Of a stretch of DNA of 64,000 nt, positions 22,980-35,222 are shown piece after piece. Within the stretch, counting starts at the first letter, position 1. The number at the start of each line of letters is the position of its first letter. The stretch is from the NCBI GenBank assembly GCA_014871385.1, contig CM026429.1, positions 16,286,751 to 16,350,750 of the forward strand, given 5' to 3'. Both the position numbers and the translations under genes were made by a program. The notes below the pieces were generated by a model. The model did not search any database. It was not told the DNA's origin and worked only from the letters and a program-made list of their open reading frames with translations. This DNA comes from Ceratodon purpureus (lineage: Eukaryota > Streptophyta > Bryopsida > Pseudoditrichales > Ditrichaceae).

Positions 22980-25211
22980 TTAGGTGGACTCGTTCAATCT
23001 AGTGGCCTTCTCACCTTTATCGAGACCCTCCAGAGTTTCAAACATAGGCTGGTTCAAGGTCTCAGGAAGGCACAGCGACAAGGCGCTGCCCGCGATGGCC
23101 ATAACTCCGAAAATAGCGAAAGGAAGAGCCGAATGGTACCGTCCAGCGACGACCACGAACGGCGCAATAATCGATCCGATCCCCGACGCCTGAGTCGTGA
23201 AGCCAAGTGCCGCATTCCTTACCACCGTAGGAAACAGCTCCGACGTATAAATATACACTAGATTATACGTCCCAGCCATTCCAAAGATGCCCACTACGCT
23301 GCACAAAATCCTAAGCACTTTCAACACGCCAATTCCAGCGCCTGCAGAAGTAAGAAGCTGCAATCGTAGCGCTCCCCAGGAAGTCCACATATGATGACTT
23401 GTCAACCCATTTAGTGGACTATGAATTCCTTCATCCGTTTCAACAAACAAGAAGCTGCCTGCAAGGCAGCACAGACCACTCAGCATCATGGTTGATGCTA
23501 ACATGGACCTCCGACCAACTCTGTCCAGCAACACAGCCGTGATAGCAAACGCAGGCCATTCGATCATGGCGTTCAAAAACACCCCCACATACAGATTCGT
23601 CCCCAAGTTGACCACATTGAGGTTGATACCATAATACACGATGGCAGTGAGAAACCATATCACCCACATGATCAACAACCGGGACCGGGTTGCAGGATTC
23701 TTCAGCACCATGAGCAAGCTTCCAGAAGCTGCCTTCACAGTTCTAGATTCTTCTCTTGATTCTAGATCTGAAACCACCGTTTCATCCTCTTCGTTTTCGA
23801 CTTCCAAAGTGACTCCCTCGGGGATGAGGGTGCCGTTTCGTTTGGCGAAGGCACGGAGGACATCCATGGCCTCCTTGAGGCGTCCTTGGACTACAAACCA
23901 TCGTGGCGACTCGTAGACGCTGGGGAGGATGAGTGTGGAGTAGACAAGCGCTGGAAGGGAGGTAATGATGTAGAGGTGACGCCATGAGGTGGAGAAGTAA
24001 GCGAGGAGGGGCAGGGACATGATGCCGAGGGAGAAGAAGTAGAATGCGGACATGCCCACTTGACCGCGCTTGGACGGGCCGACTGGCTCGGTTGCGAGGA
24101 CGAAGCTTGAGAGGCCGATGCCAGCGGCGGTGAAGCCGGTTAACCAGCGACAGCCCACGTACACCCAGTAGTTGTTAGCTGAGGCTGTGATCAGACCTGC
24201 TAGGCCTGTGGAAGCGCAGGCTAGAAAGAGGGCTCCTTTGCGTCCTGCTCGGGAGTCTGAAAAATGGCCGAATATTCCCGCCCCTGGCAAAGAGAATTCA
24301 ACACAACATGAATATTTCAGTTTGTCCAAATTTGACTGAATCTCATACTATTGTGGTGATTCTAAGGTAAAGCTTTCATTGCATGTGGCGATTCTGAAGC
24401 AAGGGTAGGACGGGTTTCAAGGTTCCTGGAATCCATCATTGATTGGGTCCTATGCATGCCCGGATTCAACGTGGTATTCCAGGAGGGTTTAAGCTCCCTG
24501 CTGATTATAAATTATGTGCATCTTTGTGCTACTCCTGCTAGACATGCAAAAGCTATCAATATTACGTTTTACGTATAAGAGAAGACTACTTGAGGGTCAT
24601 GAGCTTACCCATAAAGGCTCCAACGAAGAATACAGCCTGAGCAAGGCCTACTTTGTATTCGTCTCCGCAGATGAGGCCCCACTCCGAGACAGTAGAGATT
24701 CCTTTTCCACCCACCCACTCCCATAAACTTGGGTTCATGGAGCAGAGAGACGATGCAGGTGTGCATGACATGTCCATCAGACCTGCACTCAGAATTTCAA
24801 GTCTAACATCGTCACAAATAGAAGTTAACACAATACAATCCTCACAAGTTTTTCAAGTGTGATATGCTTGCTGAGAAAAATGATTAGAGCGCTAGGAGTC
24901 TCACCTGTTGCGACAGATGAATTGGACACAGAATAAGGCGGGGATCCAACAAATGGTCGACATTGCCACTCTGGCTCCCGGTCAGCGAAGATCATGACGA
25001 AGGAGTGCAAGCCCTCCAGACACCACGCCAAACTGACCACGACGAAGTGAACGAGCTGAGCCAAACCGAAATCCCCCACGTACTTGGCGAGGATGTTGTC
25101 AATGGACAACCTTTCATACACACACTCCTCCACATCATTTTCATTTGGAAACTTCTCCCCGCCATTGCTAAGCAACGGTGCCTCCAAGCCTTCTGCCATT
25201 CCACCATCCAT
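22980..25211 (-). CDS. MFS organic cation/carnitine transporter (SLC22-like)
   Basis: This is a plasma-membrane or tonoplast major-facilitator carrier of the plant OCT group; its substrate cannot be read from sequence. Three exons join in frame to 594 aa: 25211-24905, 24782-24609, 24283-22980, with GT-AG introns and matching phases. The ATG at 25211 is the first after an in-frame TGA. Family marks in order: first membrane helix and large outer loop (FADREPEWQC, then NPSLWEWVGG and VSEWGLICG), MFS motif A (GHFSDSRAGRKG), YESPRWFVVQGR after helix 6, a second motif A-like LLDRVGRRSM, then GIFGMAGTYNLVYIYTSELF and the PETLNQP end. The loop before the last conserved block is about 30 residues longer than I expect (SPLNGLTSHHMWTSWG region). 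It might hide a short intron, although no splice pair there keeps the frame well. Confidence 0.9.
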
Positions 25212-28200
25212 GGCTGCTAGACCACTGTTACTCCAACACGAGACCTGGCCCCAGCTATGAACTCAATAATGTGGTAATCTCATTCCATCCATTAATTCTC
25301 CCGATCTTGCCTGAAATGACAACCATCGGGAGTGAGTAGAGTTGATTGAGATGAATTACAAGAAATGTGCCAGAGAAATCAGCCAACGAACTAGCCAGCT
25401 AACCAATCAATATTCAAAATTGAGTTTATCTTTAGTTGAGGGGTAGGTGAGCAGGTATGTAAGGTATCTGGATTGTTAGAGATTGGGTATACTATGCAGA
25501 GCGAACTACAAGCTGTAAGATGTGAACGGATAAGAGGCAAAGTTGATGCTGAAAGCCTGAAACACAGCGAGCACATGCATGCAGCTCGTGGGTCAGGTGC
25601 ACATTGTCCTCTCGCAGAACCTCTCAGCATCATGATGATGGCCCTTGAGTCCGTCACATTGTAAGTACTGTTCTAGATAGTCAGACTTGAACTGATAACA
25701 TGGAGACGTCTCTATAATATTGCAGCGTAGTTAGCAGACCGAATTTCGTTCCTACTCGGCTTTCATGCGAAGCTTCGGAGGAGATTGGCATCTCACGCGA
25801 GTTCACAACTACCGAACGTCACAGTAAATTTGTCAAGTGTGCTAAGCAGGGTCAGAACATAAACAAGGAGTTCACTGGAACGGTTGGCCAAGGCTTCTTC
25901 GAAATGTGTCCGTTTTGAGACATCAGTTCAGAATAGCAAGCAATTCAGCATTCGCCTACTTGTCTGGGAATAGTAAACTGCCGGAAGTGACCCATCCAGG
26001 TCTTGCTAAACTACATTCATGTTTGGCGCAACTAACAGAATCATTCCCGAACTTTCTGCTTGAAACCTTTCGCGCGTAATCGTCTCTGAAAATTCATGAT
26101 TCTAAAGCACTCTCTCATTCTCGCTGTCTCTTCTTCTAAAGCAGAAGAGAAGAATTCTAACCGTGTTCTTACTCATTACAACCCTGTTCGAGAAGACATC
26201 CTGTCTAGCTAGTCTCCAGAGCAGACAGATGACAAGTAACCGTTGCACCTTGGAAGAATCAGAGGGTGAACCCGAAGAGGGTTTAACTCTGCAGCCTAAG
26301 ATACTGCTGCTGCATCCGGATTCTGCAGGCACAGTACTATACACAGCCTGCACCGTTATGCTCCAAATTTTAAAACCAAATTATCAAAGAAAAATAAATC
26401 TATACTGGAGTAATTAACACTGCTCTTCGCCCCACATTTAATAACGGCAGACAGATCGAGCTGGAGAATCTTAGAGTGAAAGATTATCAAGTAAAAACAT
26501 CGTGTTTTGGGGCATGTAAACCATGCCCAAATGTCGTATACCCGGCACCTAGAGTGCAAAAGACGGATTCAGCCGTGGCGGATGGCAAAACTGACTCAGA
26601 TTGCTCAAATACATTCTAAACAAACTCAAAGACAAACCACTCGCAAGCTCCTGATTGCACCTCACAGTTGACTCCAATGACACAAACCATTAAACTCACC
26701 ACTCTCTGCCCAATTCTTCTTCGGCCAGCTCCTAACCCACAATGCAAGCAACCAACATGCAAGTAAAGTGGCCTAATCTTCTCACCCCAAAATCCACTCC
26801 CACTAACACCTCCACTTTCAACAAACACCATCACCCCGGCTCCACATTCACCCACTCCCAAACTGAAAATAAAAAACTAAATCTCCTCTGTCAAAAACCC
26901 TTCCAATCCAAAACCTCAGCACACAAAACATAAGCAAAGCCCAGTGGGTTTACCTTAACATAAGCAGCTGCTAGCTCTCCTTGTGAATCTCCTGCCCGGG
27001 AGTAAGAATATCCTGTGAGATTAAGGAAGGCCCTATGGATATCCTGCTCCAGACTGAGTATATGCTCACCGTCGAGTCGTCGACTAACCAAACACCGCAA
27101 CCGCTACACCGCAGCAGCTCTAGAGCACTGGTAGCTGAGATAACCAGTCTAGCTTAGCTTTGTACCAACCGAGCACGCGCAGGCAGGCAGGCAAGCTGCC
27201 AGATTTGAATAGTGCGTCGCTGTCAATAAACAATCCAGATGTGGTGAGGCCGCATCCGCATATGCATCGGTGCCTCCACCTGAATAGTGGAAATGTGGGA
27301 TTCGGCGTCACGAGGAACTCATGATGCACACTCACTACACTATCATATGCCCACTTGAGTCGGTTATCTCGCGACTTCCCCCTCAAGGCCTCCACATCCC
27401 CTTTCCAAGGCCTTCACGTCTTCGCTCCTGCAACATTTTTCAAACTATTTTTCCCTCTGATGTTTAGTCTTGTTGGAACTAGTTTTGGTAACCTTTAAGT
27501 GCCTGAACTACAACTCTTGGAGTGATTTGGAATGAAATATCAATCTTGAGTGAGTGAAATATCACCGCTTTTCTTTTATAGTTATTTTAGTTGTCTCTTT
27601 TCGTTTTTTCGAAAAAATTTAAAAATTACTTGAAAAAAAAAGTGTTTTTGAGCTTTTTCTTCAATTTTGTATTTGAACTTTGTGCTACAGTCGCCCCACT
27701 TTTATTTTACACATATTGAATAGAAGTTAATTTCCTCATGAAGTGATATAGTTTTTCATGTATTTAGGCACTTTACCATTTGATTTAAAATTATAATAAA
27801 ATTAATTACAATAATTTTTAAAAGACATATTTTTTATTTTTTTTTCAATCCTTTAACATACTACCGTACGTCGTGGTCAGGTTCGGACAGTGTTGTATCG
27901 AAATCTAATTTCCACATCAGATTTTGATAGATCCACGTCATCATAAACCAATCATAAGATGACATGTTGCACCAAGTCTTTTATGACAAAATGTATTAAT
28001 TTATGTCGAAACTGACCACGAGGTAGGACATAATGCACATTCAAAATAGTAAATCTTCCATGTCAAAATACACTCACTCATAATTATTGTGAATTTTATA
28101 AATGGGTGAATCATCAATATACAATTTATGACAAAAATTTGTATGTTGATAAGTGGAAAGAATTGGCATATTGCTTAAAATCACAATGATACAAACCACA

Positions 28201-28265
28201 TTTCTTGAAGTTCATCAAAACAACTTCAATAGTGTCTTTATATCATCAATCTCAATTATAGTCTG
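25212..28265. other. Upstream region of the transporter and intergenic DNA
   Basis: The part nearest the transporter probably holds its 5' leader and promoter on the minus strand. Short open frames on both strands look random. From about 27450 the DNA turns AT-rich. No RNA gene or repeat with defined ends was found. Confidence 0.45.
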
Positions 28266-29114
28266 ACCCCTAAAGTCGAAATCGACCCAATGAAGGTCGA
28301 TTTGGTCAAGCTCTTAGTTACTAATTTTAGATCCTATCAAGTTGATTTTTTTTGGAGGCCCTGGAGTTTTTCCATACCTTTTCAACCTGACCATTCATGC
28401 TTCAAAATTCCTTATAAAGTTATACTTTAGGAGATATTTGCAAACAAAGTTTGAAAACTCTATTATGACATGCTGAAATTTGCCCAAAACTACAGTATAT
28501 GTCCATTTTTCCTCAAAATCTGCCCAAAACTAATTAGACCACAGAAACTTCAAAAATTCACCAAAATTTAAGATTTGACTTTTTTTCAAGTTTTATTTTT
28601 TTCACACGTAAATAAATTTTAAGGCATGATCTCACCGCTTAGATTTTCAATCCAACATTTCTCCATATGCCTTTTTAACTATCGAAGACCGGCATTTGTA
28701 TTTGAATTTCATCCTACATCCCTGTGAAAAATCAAGCATTTCTTTAAGTTTCATCGGTTGTATGAGGAAAAAAAGTGAATGGGCATATTCCTAATCCACC
28801 TAGGAATAAGAATTTGAAGAGCCCCAAATCAAATTTAGTTTTGAAATTGTTTTTTTTTGGCTCACAAAGCACTTGATACCCATTTTGCAACAAATGAAAT
28901 TTTTATTTTTTTCGAACTTTGAACATTACGATTTCAAAAATGATAAGGATTTTGAATCTAAGATTTGAAGTACGTATACATGTACAAGTAAGGTACTAGA
29001 TCCTATGGTTGTTTTCTCCCAAAATACATCAAAACTTGAAAAATCTCACCGTATGTTGAAAAAGGCCAATTTTGAGAGCTTTTGGTAGTTTTGAGGCCTT
29101 TCAACTTTAGGGGT
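28266..29114. mobile_element. Non-coding TIR element with telomere-like ends (copy A)
   Basis: The inverted ends are ACCCCTAAAGTCGAAA at 28266 and the complement of ACCCCTAAAGTTGAAA ending at 29114. The 849-bp interior shares segments with 39204-40134, 42310-43163 and 45180-46047 (CTGCCCAAAACT motifs and a TTGAACATTACGAT-type block followed by AAGGA). No transposase is seen, so it is presumably non-autonomous. The target duplication is not resolved. Confidence 0.55.
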
Positions 29115-29963
29115 TACGAACCCGAAGTACATAATATATCTAAAAAACAAAGAATAGGAAAACTATTGCATTTTTTGAATCTCCCTAATTGTGGTAAATT
29201 GATTTTGCCTTTGCCTAATCAAAAGTTGCACATAATTAATTATTAGAGAAAGGTGCCCAACTGCTAGGAAACTACGGTATGTGGGTATTTGCATACTGTC
29301 GGCAATGTCATCCTCACTGACTCGGCGGCAGTCCTTTCAGCCAGGTCAGTCCAAAGTATGGATATACTGTAATTTGCCTTTGAGCACTGCTAAAATTTCA
29401 TTGCAGAGATTGTGATACATCGCCTCATGGGCCTCGTGAACCTCATGGTCCTAACTGACACCGGCAAAGAGTAGATAATTCCGCAATCGTCCCTTGGCTG
29501 CCTCAAAAGTCAGGCCCGTGCACCAACAGGCATGACTCTGCAATGCTACTGAATGCAAGCGATGATGCTTGAGTACTGGGTTCACCTAGACAGTGTCTTT
29601 TGTGAATCTCAACAAAAGGAGGCTCTTGTATATCTGTTTGTACATACAGACACAAAATTTAGAACCTTCCCAGCGGATGGGCAATGAAATCTACTGCTGA
29701 GCACTAGATGTTGCGCCACTTTAGTGCAACATACACTTAAATGATGCAAGATGATAATGACCAAAACTACAAGCAAACTTATGAGCGACAAGATATAATC
29801 GACCAGTCTCCGCATTTACATTTCAGGTTTCTTCCATATCCTGATCCTCTGTGTTCTTCGTATCCAAGGGGGTCGTAGTTTTGAGATGAAGAGGCTGTGT
29901 TTCACAAGGTTTGCTCAAGACATACCTCTCCAATGGCTCTGTGCAAATAATATGACATCTACT
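29115..29963. other. Intergenic DNA and probable 3' UTR
   Basis: No gene is seen. The part closest to 29964 is likely the 3' untranslated region of the minus-strand gene that ends there. Confidence 0.4.
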
Positions 29964-31215
29964 TCAGAAGTCATCATCGAAGTCGCAGGGAGCATGATGA
30001 GTTGGTGTAGATTTGAAAATACCTCGGACCTCAGATTCCTCAGCAGGGAGGCTGCAAGTGCCATTAGAGATCACTTGCCTTTTATGTGCGGATTCAGAAG
30101 AGATCACAGCCGACATCCCAGTATGATCCATATCCCCAAACACAAGTCGCAATGTATCCTCTAAACTTCTTTTAGAATGAGCACGAGCAACTTGTGACTC
30201 CACTCTGTTGCTTCCCGCTTTGTCGTTCACTGACAAGCCCTTAATAGTCATGGGACCTATGTTCACTGCAAAACAAATACAGTATGATTATCTTACAGTA
30301 CATGCAATTATGAGGCACAGGACGAAATCATCAAGGGCTGACTAAAAAGTCCAACACTGTATAAGTTTACAAACATTCATAACTGGCTACCAATCAAGCT
30401 GGTGCAAATTACTGAACAACGCCCACGTGCTTGCCAGAATCGTGTCCGAAATCTCCAAAAACTATCCACAAGAAAATGGAACACCTCACTATACTGTTTC
30501 TTGCAATTGAATACCCTCAATTTGTGTCGAAATATATATATTTAAAAAACCCCTCATTAACCAGCGGGCACAAACTCTGCATGTCACAACAGAAAAAGAG
30601 TAAAGCTTTAGAAAATTTGGAACATGACTATAAGGAGGCCCACCAACTGCATCACGACCAACCAATGATGGCATGAACTTTTTAATGTGATCCTCTGCTT
30701 CTGTGTCTGCTTTCAACGTCTCACATTCGAAGGTGATAACAGGAGAAGCATCGCCAGATCTATGGCGTTTGTTCGCCTCCACAACTACCTCCTCGTCCCA
30801 CCTGATAAACATGTAAGAAAGATTTCCATGTTATTGCAGCAGGAGCATTCATATGTTCATTCATTGGGAAAAAGAGCTCTCAATAATTGGCCTCCGTTGT
30901 TTTGATCAAGCATGCAGTGTGCTTAAGCCCTGAATCGCCATTCTTGCCATTACTGCCAACTACTACCGTCCATCAAACTATGACATCAACCAACTCTCGA
31001 TTTCTAAGAGAAACCAACCCACAAATATGACGAATATGACGATTCGACTCACAAATGCTAAAGCTACAACACAAAACGTAAAACGTCCGTAAAATGTGTG
31101 AAGAACGGATGTGGACACTAGACAAATACCCATGAAGGTCACACGTAGTAGAGAGACGAGCTGCGTCTTCTCCTTTCCGCTCGACCACAACTGTAGTTTC
31201 CTTCTTTGTCTGCAT
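29964..31215 (-). CDS. Unrecognised three-exon gene (about 186 aa)
   Basis: Three exons join in frame on the minus strand: 31215-31130, 30801-30629, 30265-29964. An ATG at 31215 (MQTKKETTVVVERKG) gives 186 aa. Alternatively the first exon starts at the CAG acceptor before 31209 and the true N-terminus lies further upstream. An in-frame TAA near 31240 limits that exon. The middle exon can end at 30629 (GTCATG donor) or 30644 (GTGGGC donor); both keep frame and differ by five codons (GRDAVGGPPYMNIGPM or GRDAVVNIGPM). The core EAEDHIKKFMPSLVGRDAV and the acidic end CDFDDDF look like a real soluble protein. I see no signal peptide, membrane helix or catalytic motif and do not recognise the family. 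Confidence 0.6.
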
Positions 31216-31884
31216 CCAATGTGTCCCAAAGAAATTTTATTCAGACCGATCATGAAGCAACCTTGCAGAGAAAATAACGATCTAACAGACCCCTTGCGAA
31301 CCCTGTCACCGAGCTCACTTGATTAGCCAAATGATTTATATCCAATATTTGCAATGTGTTTCTCACCGCTGGAGAATACCACTAGCTGTTTCTACAGTGC
31401 ACACCGCATGCAATGCCTTCACACATCGCTCTTCATTGTTAACTTAGGCGCTCCACTGAACACGTGCAATCCATTTGAACATTGTTTCTTAAACCCTAAA
31501 TCCTAAACCCTGCGTAAACAGTAGCAAGAATTGCAATCTCAGGGGTTCTGATGGACGACTTACTTTGAAATTGATGATTGTCAAATTGAGCAAGCGATAG
31601 TCCTCACCTCGACTGCATTCCCTCTCGCATGCTATTTCTGCGGTTCCCAAATCTCACAAAAACAGGCTCAATTAAAAACGCAAGCAATGCATAACCACCC
31701 ATGTTACGCTACATTTGCCTCTTCCGCCTGATGAGCATGACAAAGATCGTATTCATTGAAATTGAAACGCCTAACAATACGAAGTGATTTTGAAAAGGCC
31801 AGCAAACCCTACACTCCAATTGTGGGTTCGTCCAGAAACAAGAGGAATTTCAGGAGGAAATATGCAGATCATGAAGGCACTTAC

Positions 31885-32203
31885 CCGTGCCAAACAAGCC
31901 CCAACAAGAAGATGATGCGGAGTGCAAGAAGTGGCCAGACAGTGAGCCGGAGGGAAACAGAGCTATGGATGCAAATCCATGCACAACTTCCGCCTCCTTG
32001 TCTACGTCCTCCTCCTCCTCTGCCTCAGTCTCGCCCTTCTCCGCTGTTCGCTTCGCATTCTCTTCCGCCTCTCCTTCGTTTTCTGTCTGCTCTTCCTTCC
32101 GTTGCGTCCCTGTCCGTCTCCATCCTTCTCCTTCCGGATTGGTAATGTTGGGCTCCATCAGAACGGCCTTTCCTCTCCCAGCACCCATCTCATGCACGAA
32201 CAT
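31885..32203 (-). CDS. Acidic exon, possibly the 5' exon of the unrecognised gene
   Basis: The ATG at 32203 (MFVHEMGAGRGKAVLMEP) opens a frame of 106 codons to a good GTAAGTG donor at 31884. The middle is a Glu/Lys/Ala-rich stretch (TAEKGETEAEEEEDVDKEAE) and the end reads GSLSGHFLHS then CWGLFGTG. It ends in phase 1, whereas the next exon I trust (31209) begins in phase 0. So either a small exon in between is missing or this belongs to a different transcript. Function is unknown. Confidence 0.4.
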
Positions 32204-32556
32204 CGAATCGGGAATAGACCATGTCAAGAGCACATACTTCGTCTAGTTAATGTCTCTAACACTGGCACGTTAGTGGCGATTCTGGTGACGACTCAGAGAT
32301 ATTGATTCACTGTTTCTCAACTTGATGCATATGCTTGGAACAACGAGTGAGCCTTGTGTCGGCCCTGCTGATTCCATTACTACTTTATGCAATCCAGGAC
32401 ACTTGTATACCTGGTGACACTTGTAACCAAAGCTTACAAGCAACCATGAACAACCTAACTTAGCGTGCATCACAATCTTCGCCGCTACTCGGACCGGTCG
32501 AGTTTGGAACATCTCTCAAGGTATATTCTGTTTCCTCTCTACTGTTGGGGAAAATA

Positions 32557-34564
32557 GCATGCATGGAGATCTGCGGGTTTTCGTGGCAAGTGCGTTGACA
32601 GAAACTCGACAATGGACCAGGACAATGCATTGCAGTTTTGTGTTTAATCTGACTCCCTGATTGCAAAACTCCATCAGCCCTTGGAGAGGCATACATATTG
32701 GGAAGAAAAGGGAAGAAAAGTAGTGCTATTTCAAAACTGGAAACCAGGACTTGCTCTAAAATATATTTTACTCAAAGCTGACAGTAACTGTGAACAAGGT
32801 TCTATTGCCAGGCTAAACTCCCAAGTGTCGATTTCAAAATCGTTACAGCATGCTTTGACGTCATCGCAACCTATAGATTTCTTGATCGTATGAACCCAGA
32901 GACACCTCCGACGATGGGCATTAGTGGCTTCGTCGTTTCTCCTTCTTGACGGCACTTGGGGGATTCTTCGAACAAGCATCAAATATAGGTTTCAGAATGT
33001 CACTATATACATGTTTCATTCTATCCGCTTCTCCGAGCATGATACTCCGTGTACCCTTCATCTGCCCTCCTCCAGAGCTGCAAGCTCCTTGATGGCCCGG
33101 GGAAGGCATTCCCAACTGTCGACAATGCTTTTAACACCCTGCAAGACAAATCCAAATCACTGTCACACTCGGAATATCTCCAACGAGACAAATCTGATCT
33201 CTAGAAGGGACCTCTAACTCAAACCATGCCAACTTTTGACAAGCCTAACAAATTTCATGCAGACTTAGAACTTAGAGAATTTTGTGCTGACCTGATTGTT
33301 TTGGATACATTTAATAGTATCCTCAAAGCAGACCATGATACCTTGAGCAGCGGTGAAATCTAGCTCCTCGGCTTCAGGCTGCAGACCACATCTTTCACTA
33401 TTAAACCAATCAACTGATAGTAACCGGAGTTTCATGAGAGTGAATTTCAGGTATGCATACGGTTGATACTTAGTTCTACCAAAATGTGGAAGAAATAGCT
33501 AACCTTTGGGTTTTGTTGCTGTAACCAATTACTTGTAGATGCCAGGTCGTCGTACACCCACTCTCGAACTTCTTCTAATGATCCACAGTTCGCTTTATAA
33601 ACTGCAAGAAATTACAACATGACATCAAGCCAACATAGTCATTCAACTGGACGCACATTCAAATTCAGAGCACATTGTCAACATGGAGTATAACAAAGTC
33701 ATCACAAAAGAAACAGAGATAGACGTGTTACATTAATCCAGTATTATTGAGCCAGGATTCGAATAACCTACCTGGTAATCTCCACGGCCTTCCCTTGTTC
33801 ATAAGAAACCTGCAACCGGAACAAAGCAGCAGGCTTCATTAACCAGCGATCTTATCCAAATTTATGTATGTCACCTTTATATTTACTGGCTCACAATATG
33901 CAAAACTTCTACTCAAAATCTAATGCACTGATGAGATGATACGATGGGCGTGAATATACCTTTCTATGCTAACAAGTTTTCTTTGCTTGTGGCACTCTGA
34001 TATCCACTCCTGTAAGACATTCAGTAGTATATTTAGGACTCAGATCTAGATCGAACTGGGATACTATATAATGCCAAAACAACAGCATACATAAATGCTT
34101 GTCCTGTCATGCACTACAAAGCAATATATAGTGATCTAAGCATGTTCATTAAAAGAAATATAACACAATCAAAATCATAAAACGTTTCTGAATAGATTAA
34201 TGTTGAATGGAAAACTGCAAACACCTTGGACACAATGCTGCCACCATCTGCTTTGACTTGTTTAAATTTTGGGGTGTTCATGAAAGCACAAACGATGACG
34301 GTGCAATCACTTGTCCAGTCTGGACGGTATTATGCTCCCATTTCCAGCCCTTAAGTACGAAAGAGCCCTCTAGCAGGATTCTCTATTCCTGAAATTGCGG
34401 AGACAACGCCTTCCTGTAACATCGTCGAAGTTTAAAATAAATTATGTGAATAATAGTTTTAGCACAAGAGCAATACAAAGGACGGACATATCATTATTAC
34501 AAGAATAAGGGTTACTCAAAGCGGTTGCAATACCCAAATAGAGAACTGTAGAATACTCAACGAG
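32557..34564. repeat. Segmental duplication, copy 1 (of 47249-49304)
   Basis: About 2.0 kb is repeated in the same orientation at 47249-49304 with high identity in introns as well as exons, so it is a genomic duplication and not a retrocopy. The right ends stop matching at 34564 and 49304, just upstream of the BRCT exon. Differences include a 10-bp deletion at 33060/33061 and several point changes. Confidence 0.9.
32921..34413 (-). pseudogene. XRCC1: XRCC1 3'-half pseudogene (exons 4-9 only)
   Basis: This copy contains the equivalents of XRCC1 exons 4-9, starting with the BRCT exon at 34413-34225 and ending with the last exon near 33138-32921. Exons 1-3 (N-terminal domain and linker) are absent. 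Relative to the intact copy at 47613-51950, two glutamine codons of the BRCT exon have become TAA (34353-34351 and 34332-34330). A 10-bp deletion at 33060/33061 shifts the last exon into an immediate TGA, removing about 50 residues. It has no promoter of its own that I can see. Transcription as a non-coding or antisense RNA cannot be excluded. Confidence 0.9.
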
Positions 34565-35222
34565 AAGCTGAATGAGATCAGGTGTACAATAATAAAGCAG
34601 AGCGTTCAAAACCCGCAACTCCTGAAATATGTTCCTCAGGATGTAACGAAAGCGCTCAAACCATTAGGTCCCGATGCATTGCACTCAAACCTTGAAACAA
34701 AGCGCGAGACGCCCTAAGCCCTCCGAAGCTGGAGAGTTTCATTAACAGACCCAACCTTAGAAATACAAAAGCTAACTCCAGAGTTTTAGCCGGCAACTCG
34801 ACATTGGTGGGACTATACATCATCTCTAGGTCAGAAAATCATATACTAGTGATAGTTTTTCTCTACGGTATGAAAAGCTTGCACTTAACGGAGATAACGC
34901 AAAGCTTCACCCTGGTCTAACTTACCCTCCTGAACGGCTTCCAACTTTCGAATGCAGCTCTCACTGTGACTGAGTAATTAGGGTTAAAATCACCCGTGTT
35001 TCTATTCGGCAACGCAATTACACATAGCTCCATGTCCGACGTCGAACCTCCTCCAACTCCTGACCGGCTCTGATGCTTGTCGTTCTATTTTAGTATCGTC
35101 AAAATTTTAGGGTTTTTTTTTTTGGTATTACTATGAATCAGAGTCCTGATTCTGTTGCTACAGGTTGCTCCGAGATCACATTCCATGGTACATAATCGAG
35201 AAGCAGGCTTTACTGGAGAAGG
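34565..35222. other. Intergenic DNA with the CDPK 3' UTR
   Basis: No gene is recognised. The stretch next to 35222 is probably the CDPK 3' untranslated region. Confidence 0.4.

Noticed and set aside
23300-23450. Hidden intron in the third exon of the transporter
   Set aside because: A good acceptor is present, but every donor tried left the reading frame shifted or used a weak GTCCAC site, so the continuous frame was kept.
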